Below, in pieces: positions 22,745-34,172 of a DNA stretch of 64,000 nt. The stretch covers positions 1-64,000 of the forward strand of contig JAPQWV010000735.1 in the NCBI GenBank assembly GCA_027422505.1. The letters run 5' to 3'. The stretch comes from Craterostigma plantagineum (lineage: Eukaryota; Streptophyta; Magnoliopsida; Lamiales; Linderniaceae). The notes under the pieces are model-generated. The model was not told the DNA's origin, ran no database searches, and was given only the letters and a program-made list of their open reading frames with translations. The position numbers and the translations under genes were made by a program. How positions within the stretch are numbered: the stretch's first letter is position 1; the number at the start of each line of letters is the position of its first letter.

Positions 22745-23369
22745 GTAAAAGGCCTGTGCCATCGATCTCGCTCTGCGTCTCCGGCGGGAATTGGCAGTAC
22801 CACTACTTCAGCGACCGAAGCACTAACGCACGCTGCTCGCACTTCAGCAGGGGCCTCTCCTCCTCACCCATCCAGATGCGGGGCGCGATGTGCCCCAAGT
22901 AACTTAGGATCACCTCGCCATCTTGTGGACCACCTGGCTGTGGCCCCTGCACCCTCCAGGAATCGTCATCTACGACCCTGGAGCGCTTGCTCCCTATTTT
23001 ATTTTTTACGAATACCCCATAAATAAATTTAATATGGTACATATATTAAGACACGACATCGCAAGTCAGATGATAATGGAGAAGGGAATTACCTGAGGAG
23101 ACCGGTATCGCATTGTCGTCGGATGACTCAAACGATGCCGCATCGTAGGGCACCTCCTCATCCGCATGCGCCTCCTCATCTGCATGCGGATCGTAATCCG
23201 CATATACGGAATGAGAATCACCCGCTCGCTGCCGCCTCTCCTCCTCCCGTTCCCTACGAACGGATGCATCAACGCCGCGCGCCCTCGTATGACGCTCTAC
23301 AGATCCCTCCAACGGGGGGGGGGATCTGTTGCTCCCTCCGAGTAGGGACTTCTCACCCTTGGCGGGCAA
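22719..23369 (-). pseudogene. plant mobile domain gene fragment, second copy
   Basis: Copy of the two-exon fragment at 15825-16466, with the same intron and TAG. The poly-G run is four bases shorter, so upstream of it the exon-1 frame reads differently (MPAKGEKSLLGG). The original start therefore cannot be decided. Confidence 0.7.
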
Positions 23370-24317
23370 TTAGATATTTATTAAAAAAAACGACCGAAAC
23401 CTAAATTCGGCCGGACCATGACCCGACCGAAATCCGACTTCGGTCTGACTACGGCCGGCCGAAATCGAGGTTCGGTCGCCGAGGATCCGACCAATATCGG
23501 ATTTCGGTTCTGACGGACCCGACCGAAACACGATTTCGGCCGAATCCCCGGCGATCGGCGAACGGTTTCTGTCTGCCAAGTCACGACCGAAACCGAATTT
23601 CGGTCGGTCCTGACTCGACCGAAATCACGTTTCGGTCGTGACTTGGCCGGCCAAAATTTCGCTTCGACCGTGCCGTTTTTCGCCCTATTTTGCGTCCGAT
23701 CGACCGTTTTTCAGCCTATTTCGACCCATTTTCGACAATCTATCTACATACGAATGAATTTTACGACAATTTTCTTATCAATCGTGGCAGCGCCCCCTTT
23801 CCCTTTCCCTTTCCTTGTCGTCGATCCATTGCGATTTGCAAAATTCTCTGTTTTTTTGTCTGATTTGGATGTGTGATTTGAAAAGTGTTGCGTAGTAAAG
23901 GTCTTTAAATAGAAATTCTTACTTTTTATTATATTTTACCTTTTTAAATTAATTTAAGTAACATAGGGGCAAAAATGTCTTTTTCCAGCCCTTTAGGGGC
24001 GGTAACAAGTAAAAAGGGGCGGTAAATAGTAACTCCCATATCTAATTGTATAAAAATTTGCAAGTCATATATCCATGTCAGAAATTTTTTCACATAAGTA
24101 CCCGTTCGACTGCGTGTACCATTTCCTATCTTGGCGTACCTTTTTATATGTGTATTGTGTACCACGTCACACATTTATATGCTACCCATATATGGTATCT
24201 ATATACTACCTTGCTGCTGACCTGTATGATGTACTATTTTTTCTTACTGTACTATGTACCACAATACGTTTTAATGGTACCTAAATATGGATGTACGTTG
24301 CGGCGGGCAGGTATCAA

Positions 24318-25124
24318 TGTTGCCTAGGTTTGAGTTGTTTGCTCAGACTTTGAGCTTTTGTCTCCTTTGGTAATTGCATGTATTGCCAAAGAGAAATGAG
24401 ACAACACGCTATAGTTTGAAAAAAAAATTAAGATAGTAGTCTTGAGATTTCGTGCTCTTTGCTCTTGTTCTTCTCTCTTGGACTCTCTTTGAATGTGTGC
24501 TTGTTTGCTCTAGGATCCTTGTGTTTTTCTGCCCTTCTAGTGTGTATTTATAGCCTCCCAAACTTGATATAGCTATTAGACATATTAAACTAGCCGTTGG
24601 AAGCTTTTGTCTTCATATGGTCAATGATGTCATTGCTTGTACTTGCTGCAGTAAGGGGCTTATACCTCAGTGCAGTAGTTGACCACTCAATCCAGTAATT
24701 GACCGGACCAGTCTGAGATCGTACTAGTCAGATACCGGACCAGTCCAGACTGAGATCGGCCACTCCAGTCTGGGACCGAACAGTCAGTCTGAGACAGGCC
24801 AGTCTGGACCGAAATCAGACCAGTCCAGACTGAGACCGACCAGTCCAGAGTGAGACCGACCAGTCCAGACCGAGATCGGTCATTCCAGTCCAGTCCAGTC
24901 CAGTCTGAGACCAGGACCGAGACCGAGACTGGGTGGACTATCAGTTGACCGCGTTGACTAGGGTTGACCGGCAGTTGACCGACCCGATTTTGTCGTCCTG
25001 AGCTCATATTTGATATCTGTTTTTTCGGACCGAGCTCATCTACACACTTAATTAAATATGTTATTAACACAATAATAAGTTTTATGTTCGACAAAACTAG
25101 ATTGCTAGATATTATAATCCAACA
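24318..25124 (-). repeat. Copia-type LTR, duplicated copy
   Basis: Copy of 17428-18234, including the minisatellite (about 24690-24950), TATA box and adjoining polypurine tract. Confidence 0.75.
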
Positions 25125-26667
25125 ATCTCCCCCTTTTTTATTTACGCAAAATTTTGAAATGAAAGCATGTCTACCAACATTCTCCCCCTTTTTGTGATAA
25201 ATAAAGAACCATTTTTCTCATTAAAAAATAAAGGCGCTCGCCCTCTCAAAAATAAATAGAGCTCCACCTAAATCTATTAACGATTTGAAACCGGTTCATA
25301 GTGAAAGCGTGAAGAAAAATAAATGAATGAAGTTTATACTTTCATCCTCACATCTCAAAAGATATAAAATCAAGATGGCTTTTATTAAAAAAAATGGTTC
25401 AACACAAAAGCAAGAGTTATATTAAATTCAAACTGGGGCGGAACGCAATGCTGAACTTCGTCGAATAAACTGCTTTCATCCGGGACAAACTAGACTGTAA
25501 AATTTATACCAGTGCGTTTCTCTGCGAATCCAGTTTCTGATAACAATGATGTACCAGAATTTAGATGTATGAGCACAAAGCAATTCCGTTTCTTGCGAAA
25601 CTGCTGCAGTAGACGTTGGTTGAACTTCAGCGAATAAACTGCTTTTCTCCAAGCATGACCGGACATTGATTTCATATAGTTGCGATCACCTACAAGTCTA
25701 GTTTGCACAGAAATTTAGAAATCGGAATTTGGACATCTGAGCAAGAAGTTATATCATTTCCCCAATCTTGTGCAATCTGCCAAAAACTTCAACTTTGCAT
25801 ATAAGGGTTAAACATGATTTTTTAGAAATGATTTTTCGAACCTAAACTGATCTAAATGCTTTTGCAAGAACAGCCTGCTCTTATAACTCTTGTTAGGATC
25901 ATTTTATGCGTTTAAATGGGGTGGATAAACACTTTTGAAAACTTTTAAGATACTTCAGTTGCAATAACTTGAGCTCTCAAAAATATTTGAGCATCAAGAG
26001 ATTAGGCGAGTTTGGATTTTAAACCAAGCGGAAAATACTCGACTTAATCCTCTTTAATCGGTTTTATGAAAGATAGTTAAAAACACTTCAAAACAATGAT
26101 AGTTGAAAATCGGTTTTAGTTGAAGCATTTTATCGAACACTCAAAATACTTCAATAATGCATATGCTATATGCATGAATGCAATGCAAGGGACACACGAC
26201 TTGTTATGGATGTTAGGATTCTCAATACTCCTACGTCTCCCCCTTCCCCGTGAGGAAGGCTCTTACTAAAAGACTCGGTTTACATACTGCGATGTACAAC
26301 CTTCCATAGCTAGACTTACACAATATCACCTCCTAAGCTATATTGCGCTAACTAAACTTCCTAACTCAACCGCCGACGGCCTTTTAGAGTCCACCGTCAT
26401 CGGCCAATATTAAAGTCGACTGGAACCTCTCTCTACCTTTAGCTTTTTCAAGTACACCAATAGAGTCATTTCGCTCTATGAATGGTATACGAAAGGCACT
26501 TCTTTTATGTCTATGTGCAAAGACTAGAAACACATAGTTTTACGTCTTTGTGCATAGTCTCTCACTCAACTTATCTACTTAAGCTCATCTCTCTTTTGTG
26601 TGAGTGCGTGTGTGGGTTTGAACATTGTTGCCCTCTCTTTTATAACCCACACACTTGGAAGAACGCT
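25125..26667 (-). mobile_element. Copia-type internal remnant and unassigned sequence
   Basis: The first 840 bp duplicate 18235-19073. From 25966 the sequence is single-copy. It has no readable pol motif and includes a pyrimidine-rich zone near 26230-26270 (ctcccccttccccgtg). I see no gene. Confidence 0.4.
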
Positions 26668-26853
26668 CTTGATTTTGTACTCTTTGCTGTTGTTCTTCTC
26701 TCTTGAATCTTTCTTTGAATGTGTGCTTGTTTGCTCTAGGATCCTTATGTTTTACTGCCCTTCTAGTGTGTATTTATAGCCTCCCAAACTTGATAAAGCT
26801 GTTAGACACATTAAACTAGCCATTGGAAGCTTTTGTCTTCATATGGTCAATGC
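26668..26853 (-). repeat. fragment of the Copia-type LTR, interrupted by Athila
   Basis: Similar to 17553-17733 (tgtgtgcttgtttgctctagg, tatttatagcctcccaaac, cttcatatggtcaatg), with several substitutions. The match stops exactly where the Athila LTR begins, with aatgc as a possible target site. Confidence 0.7.
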
Positions 26854-28253
26854 TGTTGATAGATGTATTTTAATGCGTTTATCATAGTATTTATTTGGGG
26901 TATAATAGAACTTTAGCAATGAATTATGCATTTATTCGGCATATTTACACTTATTCTTATGTTAAAGGAGCTTAGGACGAGTTTTGTGCGAAAACGAGCG
27001 AAAACGAGGCAAAACGGTGCAAAAATGAAGAACACTGCCGGGTGTCACGGCCGTGACACCCTATGCATTTGGCCATGACACCCACCAGAGGCCGAAGTAG
27101 AAGACACTGCCTAAGGTCACGGCCGTGACAGACCTTGCACCAAGCCGTGACAGGAGGCAGAGAGTTCGATAGATGATGGTCACGACCGTGACAGACCTTG
27201 CACCAAGCCGTGACACTTGGCAGAGAGTCGAGCGATTTGAGTCGGCGATGGTCACGGCCGTGACGGCCCATGTCCCAGGCCGTGACCTTGACGTGAATTG
27301 TTATAAAAAGCCCAAATTCAACCCAGAAAGGGCACAACTTACCAGAGATCAATTCCCAGCCATCCAGAGACGAAAATAGGGTGAAAAGAACAGGAAACCC
27401 CGTCCCCGAGCGCAAGAGACGGATCAACGAAGAATTCACGCCGAATTAACGAAGAACGAAGATCTTGCCACGAGATCACCTCAGATTTATCAGTAGGAAA
27501 GATCATGAGTTCTTCATCTTTATCTTCTAATTCTCTAGTTGTTTCTCCTTCAATTATGAGTAGCTAAATCCCTTTTGTGTTTGGGATTGGATAAACGCTA
27601 GGATATTTCATAGTTAAGACGTATATTATCGTGACTTTGTGTTTTTGACTATTTATCGTTCTATGAATATGTTTCGTCGCTTTAATATGTCTATGTGTTA
27701 AAGTGATCGTGTGGAAAAACGTTTAGGGCGACAGCTAAACAACGTTTAGGCCGTTCATAGAAGATAGGATTCGAGTATAGGGCGAAAGCAAATACTCGAT
27801 CCTCGCCGTTAGTAATTATTGAATTTTAGATCCCCGCGAGCGTTTAGGGCGACAGCAAATTCGCGAGCGGGTAGGAAATTACTGCGACTTAGTCTTAATC
27901 ACTTAGGAGCGATTTTATTGTCTTAGCCGATACTACCTAGCGGGATTCGAATCCCGAGCACGTCTTTATCATCTGAAACTCTCGCATCAGTTAGTCGCGT
28001 TCTTTGAATTTCTGGTTGATTTAGGAGCGATCTGTTAGGTTAAGTCGTCAAACAATTTGCGTATTTTCTTTAGGTTAAATATCGAGTCGCTAGGTCATTA
28101 CTGGTACTTGATTTATTCCTCGTGTTCGATACTCATTTACTCACTTTACTACACTACAAACGATAGGTCCACTGCCTATCGCACGTCAGTAATTTAGTAT
28201 TCGTTTTAATTATTACTTGTCGCACTTTTCATTCACACACCACGTGTCGATCA
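26854..28253 (+). repeat. Athila-type 5' LTR
   Basis: 1,400 bp from TGTTGATAGATG to GTGTCGATCA, followed by a six-base spacer and the primer site. It contains the palindrome array at 27034-27290. Confidence 0.82.
27034..27290. repeat. array of GTCACGGCCGTGAC palindromes
   Basis: Three perfect copies (a 20-bp perfect palindrome at 27041-27060, then near 27116 and 27251) and one with a single change (near 27179), spaced 63-72 bp. They alternate with half-sites such as caagccgtgaca. Repeat units also share agaccttgcacc and ggcagagagt. Confidence 0.88.
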
Positions 28254-28259
28254 AGTTTT

Positions 28260-28277
28260 TGGCGCCGTTGCCGGGGA
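28260..28277 (+). promoter_or_regulatory. primer binding site, tRNA-Asp type
   Basis: TGGCGCCGTTGCCGGGGA, six bases inside the LTR. It is complementary to the plant tRNA-Asp 3' end and typical of Athila elements. Confidence 0.85.
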
Positions 28278-28479
28278 ATAAATTGATATTAGGAACACCG
28301 TAGTTCGGTACTTTAGCCACTGTGATTTTGACGTTTTCTTTGTTTTTACTGTTTGCGTTATTTGTGTTATTTGCATTAGTTATTTTCCTGCGTCGTTATT
28401 GATTTCGTATTCTTATTCGGCGTATTTGTTTACTTTTTGGCTAATTTTAATTTCTCACTCATTGAAGGTACGATTCAGC

Positions 28480-30180
28480 GGTGAATGACCCGAAGCCATT
28501 CTCGGGTCCCATCGTTGACGCAGACCCGGATTTCGAGCGGAAGTTACGAAGGAAACTTAAGTACGATACCGAAGGAGCATCCACCAGCTCTCAGGATCCG
28601 TTAGTTTGTTATTCAGAGGATAGTTCGCAGTAATCCATCCAAAACTCACGTGTAGAGACAGCCGTAGATAGCCCAAACACGAAAGTAACAATGGCGGACC
28701 ACTGAGTGCCCGTCCACAACATTCCAGAGGAGGAACCATCGCTTCAGGACCTCCTCAAGAATGCCGCGCTAGGCGGTACGGAATCGGCAATTGTCATCCC
28801 GCCGATCGAGAACAACAATTTTGAACTGAAGCATTCTTGGCTTCAGATGATTTTCCAGACGGCCCAGTTCGAGGGCAACCCCGATGACGATCCTTACTCC
28901 CATCTGAAGGCATTTCTGACGGTGACCGACACCATCAAAATCAATGGTGTTCCGGGCGACGCGATTAAGCTCATGTTATTCTCGTTCTCTTTGAAGTTCA
29001 GAGCCAAGGATTGGCTTGAGATGTTACCACCTCGCTCGATCACCACCTGGGAGGAGCTGCGAGCCGCGTTTATCGGCCACTACTTCCCACTGTCGAAGGT
29101 GCTACGATTGAAGACATAAATATCTTTATTCCATCAGAAGGAGTCTGAAAATCTTTACGAGGTGTGGGAGCGTTATAAGGCGCTACTAAAGAGGTGTCCA
29201 CAGCACGGAATGTCGAAGGCAGCCCAGATCAACCGATTTCACGAGGGGCTCAATGACCAGACGGTCCATATGTTAGACGGAGCCGCCGGAGGAGGACTTG
29301 TGAAGCTCAACGCGACCGACGCTTGGTACCTCATTGAGGACTACTCGAGGAACAGTTTCATGAGGGGCAATACCAGGATGAAGACGACAGGCGTATTTGG
29401 AGTGAGCGAGGAGACGGCCACTAACGCTAAGATCGAGGCGCTCCAGCAACAAATCGCCTCGATGAACTCTCAGTTGCAGACGGTGATTGGTGCATTGCTT
29501 CGCAAGTCCGGGCAGACTCAGCCCGTGACCGCCGTGGCCACCACCACACCGACACAGCACACGCCTTACGTACCATTGTGCGGGATTTGCGGCGCAGCTC
29601 GCGAGACCTCAGATTGCCAACTTGGGCAGTCGCTGGAACACGTAGATTATATGGGAAATTACCAAGGCGGCCAGCGAAGTTTCCAGCCTCGGGCACATCC
29701 AAACCTGGCGTACGGGAATCAGAACCATCAGAGCCAAGGACCGCCGGGATTTCAGCCCAGACCTTCCGAATTCCAAAACGGGCCACCACGACAGTACCAG
29801 AACGCGCCCGCGGGAGGATCCGACGACATGAGGGAGATGAAGGACATGATGAAGACACTCCTCACGAATTTCAGTAGCACCACCACAGCCCACGAGAGCC
29901 GTATGACGAAGATGGAGGAGTACATGGAGGCGAACGACTTGCGTGCTCAGAACACAGATGCCTCGCTCAAAAAGCTGGAGCAGCAGATGGGCCAGATGGC
30001 GAAGCAGTTGGTGGGGCGTACTCAGGGATCGCTCCCAAGCTACACCGAGCCGAATCCTAAGGAGTACTGCAAGGCGGTGACGCTGAGGAATGGGTGAGAA
30101 TTGCAAGAAGTGCCCGCCAAATAGAAGGCCAAGGAGAATGCCAACTTTGAGAGCCACGACGAGCCCGAAGTTGAGGAGAT
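28480..30180 (+). pseudogene. Athila-type gag with several nonsense codons
   Basis: Retrotransposon capsid domain with NNFELKHSWLQMIFQTAQFEG, DWLEMLPPRSITTWEELRAAF and LYEVWERYKALLKRCPQHG, then a proline/glutamine-rich tail and a coiled C-terminus ending VTLRNG. Stops interrupt a single frame at about 28632, 28703, 29117, 30097 and 30121. Each is explained by one C-to-T change from CAA, CAG or CGA. A one-base shift near 30178 separates it from pol. There is no CCHC knuckle, consistent with Athila. Confidence 0.85.
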
Positions 30181-30183
30181 CAG

Positions 30184-32106
30184 GGCGACGATGTCGAGAA
30201 GGCCGACGCTGAGAAGGAGAAGGTCGAGCCCGAGAAGGAAAGAGTGACGGAGACCCAGCGGCCACCAGTGAAGCCATACCAGCCGAAGATCCCATACCCG
30301 GCTCGACTGAAGAAGGACAAGAACGAGGTGCAGTTTGGTAAATTTATGGGTATGTGTAAAGAGTTGCATATTAACTTACCTTTCGTTGAAGCTATTACGC
30401 AGATGCCCGGCTTCGCCAAGTTCTTGAAGGACCTGCTGACGAACAGAAGGAAGCTCGAACACGTCTCCACCGTTTGCCTACGAGGAGAGTGCTCAGCGAT
30501 TCTCCAAAGCAAGATCCCTAAGAAGCTCAAGGATCCACGGAGTTTCATTATTCCCTGTCTTATAGGAGATCTAGTGATTGAGCGTGCGTTAGCAGACCTA
30601 GGCGCTAGCATTAATCTTATGCCGTATTCTATGTTTAAGCGTTTAGGATTAGGTGAGCCACGACCCACTAGAATGAGTCTCCAACTAGCTGATAGGTCGT
30701 TGAAGTACCCTCGAGGTGTTATCGAGGATGTCTTAGTTAAAGTTGATAAGTTTGTGATTCCCGCAGATTTCGTTATTTTAGATATGGAGGAAGACGAGAA
30801 TGTTCCCTTGATCTTAGGTAGACCGTTCTTAGCGACGGGGGAGACCATGATAGACGTTAGGAATGGGACTTTGACCCTGACAGTAGACGGCGAGAAAGTT
30901 ACTTTTAATATGGCCGACTCGATGAAAAAGAGCGGCGAGCAAGATGATTAATGTTACTTTTTGGACGTATTTGACCACGACTTTCTCTTTTCCATGGAAG
31001 GTCTGTCACAGGTCGATGATCATGACATGCATACACTTATGACGATTGATGAGTGTGGTGAAGAGGTCGACGAGCCGATCATAGCTATCGACGAGAGCAG
31101 CGAAGAGGACAAGGAAAAGAGCTCGATCGAGGAGCCACCGGTCCTGGAATTGAAGCCGCTGCCCGACCACCTCGAGTACGCGTTTCTGAGCAACAATGGA
31201 GGGCTGCCGGTCATCATCTCGTCGAACCTCAACGACGGACAGAAGGGCCAGCTCTTAGACGTGTTGAAGGCGCACAAGAAGGCGTTGGCGTGGAAGATAT
31301 CCGACACAAGGGGTATCAACCCGAGCTATTGCACGCACAAGATCCTCATGGAGGACGATTTCAAGCCGGTCGCTCAACGCCAACGGTGGCTCAACCCCAA
31401 CATGAAGGACGTGGTAAAGAAGGAGGTGATCCAATTGCTAGACGCGGGAATGATCTATCCCATTTCAGATAGCGCATGGGTCAGCCCGGTCCAAGTAGTT
31501 CCAAAGAAAGGAGGCATGACGGTCGTCACCAACGACAAGAACGAACTGATCCCGACGAGGACCGTGACCGGATGGCGCGTCTGCATCGACTACAGGAAGT
31601 TGAACGATGCCACGCGAAAGGATCATTTCCCTTTACCATTTATTGATCAAATGTTAGAAAAGTTAGCGGGTCACACATTTTATTGTTTCCTTGATGGTTT
31701 ATCAGGTTATCTACAGATTCCCATAGCACCTGAGGACCAGGAGAAGACCACGTTTACGTGCCCCTTCGGAACGTTCGCGTACCGAAGGATGCCTTTCGGC
31801 CTCTGCAATGCCCCAGCCACCTTCCAGCGATGCATGATGGCCATATTCGACGAACTGGTAGGTGAGGTAGTTGAGGTATTTATGGACGATTTTTCTGTGT
31901 TCGGTTCCTCGTTTGATGCATGTTTGTCAAATCTGAAGCTCGTACTCGCACGATGCGAGGAAACGAACTTGGCAGTTAATTGGGAAAAGTGCCACTTCAT
32001 GGTTCGAGAGGGTACAAGGGAGAAGGAACAGATAAGAAGGCAGTCCTCGGTCACAAGATCTCCTCTAAAGGAATCGAAGTTGACCGGGCCAAGTTGGAAA
32101 ATATAG
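30184..32106 (+). pseudogene. Athila-type protease and reverse transcriptase
   Basis: The protease region ADLGASINLMPYSMFKRLGL has an A-D-L-G-A active-site block, the Athila form of D-T/S-G. A TAA at 30949 (CAA to TAA fits) precedes the DVFDHDFLF linker. RT shows VCIDYRKLNDATRKDHFPLP, CFLDGLSGYLQIPIA, GTFAYRRMPFGLCNAPATFQ and the catalytic VFMDDFSVFG. The frame is lost near 32012, where about 30 extra bases precede the LGHKIS block. Confidence 0.9.
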
Positions 32107-33092
32107 AAAAATTGCCCGTCCCCTCGAACGTGAAGTCAATTAGAAGCTTTCTAGGACATGCAGGATTTTATCGTAGGTTTATTAAGGTTCTCTAAGATCG
32201 CAAGACCCATGTCTAGGTTGCTAGAAAAAGATGCCCCGTTCGATTTTAATGACGAGTGTCTGCATGCTTTTAATTTGCTTAAGGAGCGATTAGTCACAGC
32301 ACCGATTATGGTAGTCCCTGATTGGGGGCTGCCCTTTGAACTAATGTGCGATGCTAGTGACTATGCAGTTGGGGCCGTGCTAGGGCAGCGTAAGGACAAC
32401 CACTTCAGACCGATCTACTACGCAAGTAAGACGCTAGACGCAGCCCAGGCCAATTACACGACCACCGAAAAGGAGCTGTTGGCCGTCGTTTTCGCTTTCG
32501 ACAAGTTCAGGTCATATCTGATTCTATCTAAAGTTATTGTTTTTACTGACCACTCTGCTCTTAAGTACTTGTTAGCAAAGCCCGATGCCAAGCCATGGCT
32601 AATTAGGTGGATCCTGCTACTGCAAGAATTCGACATCGAGATCCGCGATAAGAAAGGTGCGGAGAACCTAGCGGCGGATCACCTCTCTCGACTAAAGGAG
32701 TCCGAGATATACCAGAAGGACGAAAGGGCGATACACGATCGGTTCCCAGACGAGCACCTCTACGCAATATATGTGGTAAGTGACGACACCCCTTGGTTTG
32801 CAGATTACGCTAACTATCTCGTTGCGAGGGTCCTACCGAAGGAATACACCAGTCAACAAAAGAAGAAATTCTTTTCTGATCTGAAGTACTACTTTTGGGA
32901 AGATCCGTATCTTTTCAGGCGATGTGCAGACCAGGTAATACGGTGATGCGTGGCGGCCCCAGAATCGACACAGATCCTTAGACATTGTCACAATGGACCG
33001 ACCGGAGGACACTACGCAGCAAACAGAACCGCTCAGAAGGTGTTGGAGAGTGGATTTTACTGGCCCACGATCTTCAAGGACGCCCAAAGGTA
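32060..33092 (+). pseudogene. Athila-type RNase H and integrase N-terminus
   Basis: Starts at the LGHKISSKGIEVDRAK block in a shifted frame, shifts again near 32190, then runs open through RNase [32 protein letters not shown] and [12 protein letters not shown]. It then reaches [15 protein letters not shown] at 32944 (CGA to TGA fits) is followed by the integrase zinc motif ([11 protein letters not shown]). Similarity ends at about 33092, so the integrase core is missing. Confidence 0.9.
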
Positions 33093-33355
33093 CGTCTACA
33101 TAAAAATACCCTAACCTCACGACCAAGCGTGAAGTACTAAATCGCGGGAAGACAACCGCTACGGTTTCTCACCTCGTCGCTTACGCCGAACCGCTCGTAA
33201 TGAGACGGTCCCGACCATGCAAGCAATCAGTTTGCAAACTCAAACTGAGATCGACTCATGCTATGACGCTCGAGCGATTCAGTGACTTGCACAACCGAGT
33301 TCATTCGAGTCCATTTATGTCATTTCTTAAAATCGAGCCTAGCTCTGATACCACT
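33093..33355 (-). mobile_element. 5' leader of a second LTR retrotransposon
   Basis: Sequence between the truncated Athila integrase and a minus-strand primer site. No coding motif is readable. The abrupt change near 33092 marks either truncation of Athila or insertion of this element. Confidence 0.55.
33343..33354 (-). promoter_or_regulatory. primer binding site, initiator tRNA-Met
   Basis: TGGTATCAGAGC on the minus strand, one base from the LTR end CCCAACA. Confidence 0.88.
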
Positions 33356-34172
33356 GTTGGGCGAGTGAATTTCAAAAATTTTCTCACCGCCGTTACTAAG
33401 ACCGTGCTCAGTATAATAAAGAAAACATGCATGTACAACACATAATAGAGTATAAGGGATACCCTCGTAGCGAAGATCCCTAGCTCCCGGTTGTAGTAAA
33501 CCGTTCCACGCTTCCACGAGCCGCGCCGAAGAGAGTCACGCCGACCCCGGGACGTATCACAAACCAAGTCCCTCCTAAGGATGGCTAGAGAGGGAATGAA
33601 GTTGTTTTAAGAGATATATTTTCCCCAAAATTTCCTCTAAGGATGGTACTTATTTTTCTCTCTCAAAAGTAAAAAATACACATGAAAACTTAAGTATTTC
33701 ACTATGAAAAACTTATGTATTTTATAGGCCACGAAAATTACAAAGAAAATACCATATTTTCAAGCTTTGGAAATGATTTTTACCATACAAATAAATATGT
33801 CAAAACATAATGGCCTACCTTTGAAAAAAAAAATTCACTAAGGGTTAATATTGCTTAAAAATATTTTTGGCATTTAATACAAAAATTAAAAGAATAAAAA
33901 ACAACACTGCATTTCACATGAATCATGCCATAAATATATATTTTTTTATTTATAAATTTCGAAAATTAAAAAATAAAATACCATTTTACCCTTGTGTTAA
34001 AAGTTAGGCCAATAAATTAAGCCCAATAGCTAATAAAGGCTTAATATTATTATTAATAAATTAAGCCCAATATCTAATAAATGTTTAATATTATTTTGGT
34101 AGAAAAATAAATTAAGCCCAATATCTAATAAATGCTTAATATTATTTTCAGCCCAAAGCCCACACTTAAATA
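33356..34172 (-). repeat. 5' LTR fragment, same family as the nested solo LTRs
   Basis: About 815 bp homologous to the first part of the 1.85-kb solo LTRs at 41356 and 49720 (shared tgttggg.cgag end and ctcaccgccgttactaagaccg). It stops at the poly(T) of the inserted LINE copy, and the remaining ~1 kb is not found to the right. The adjoining primer site fixes polarity. Confidence 0.82.

Larger units (their letters stand above)
21399..24037. mobile_element. MULE right half, duplicated copy
   Basis: Copy of 14505-17147: subterminal array at about 21404-21594, transposase and plant-mobile-domain remnants, right array at about 23388-23665, and terminal repeat to 24037. It lacks a left terminus, so it cannot transpose as a unit. 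Confidence 0.9.
19074..25965 (+). repeat. tandem segmental duplication 1, unit B
   Basis: 6,892 bp, nearly identical to 12171-19073. Differences noted: poly-G of 10 instead of 14 in the plant-mobile-domain exon, a few substitutions in the transposase, and TA-run lengths. After 25965 the sequence continues into Copia-type material absent from the unit A end. Confidence 0.93.
26854..33092 (+). mobile_element. Athila-type Ty3-gypsy element, 3'-truncated
   Basis: 5' LTR, tRNA-Asp primer site, gag and pol in order on the plus strand, breaking off within the integrase zinc domain at about 33092. RT and gag blocks are closest to Athila elements from memory. There is no 3' LTR in the window. The coding region has multiple stops and several frameshifts. 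Confidence 0.88.
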
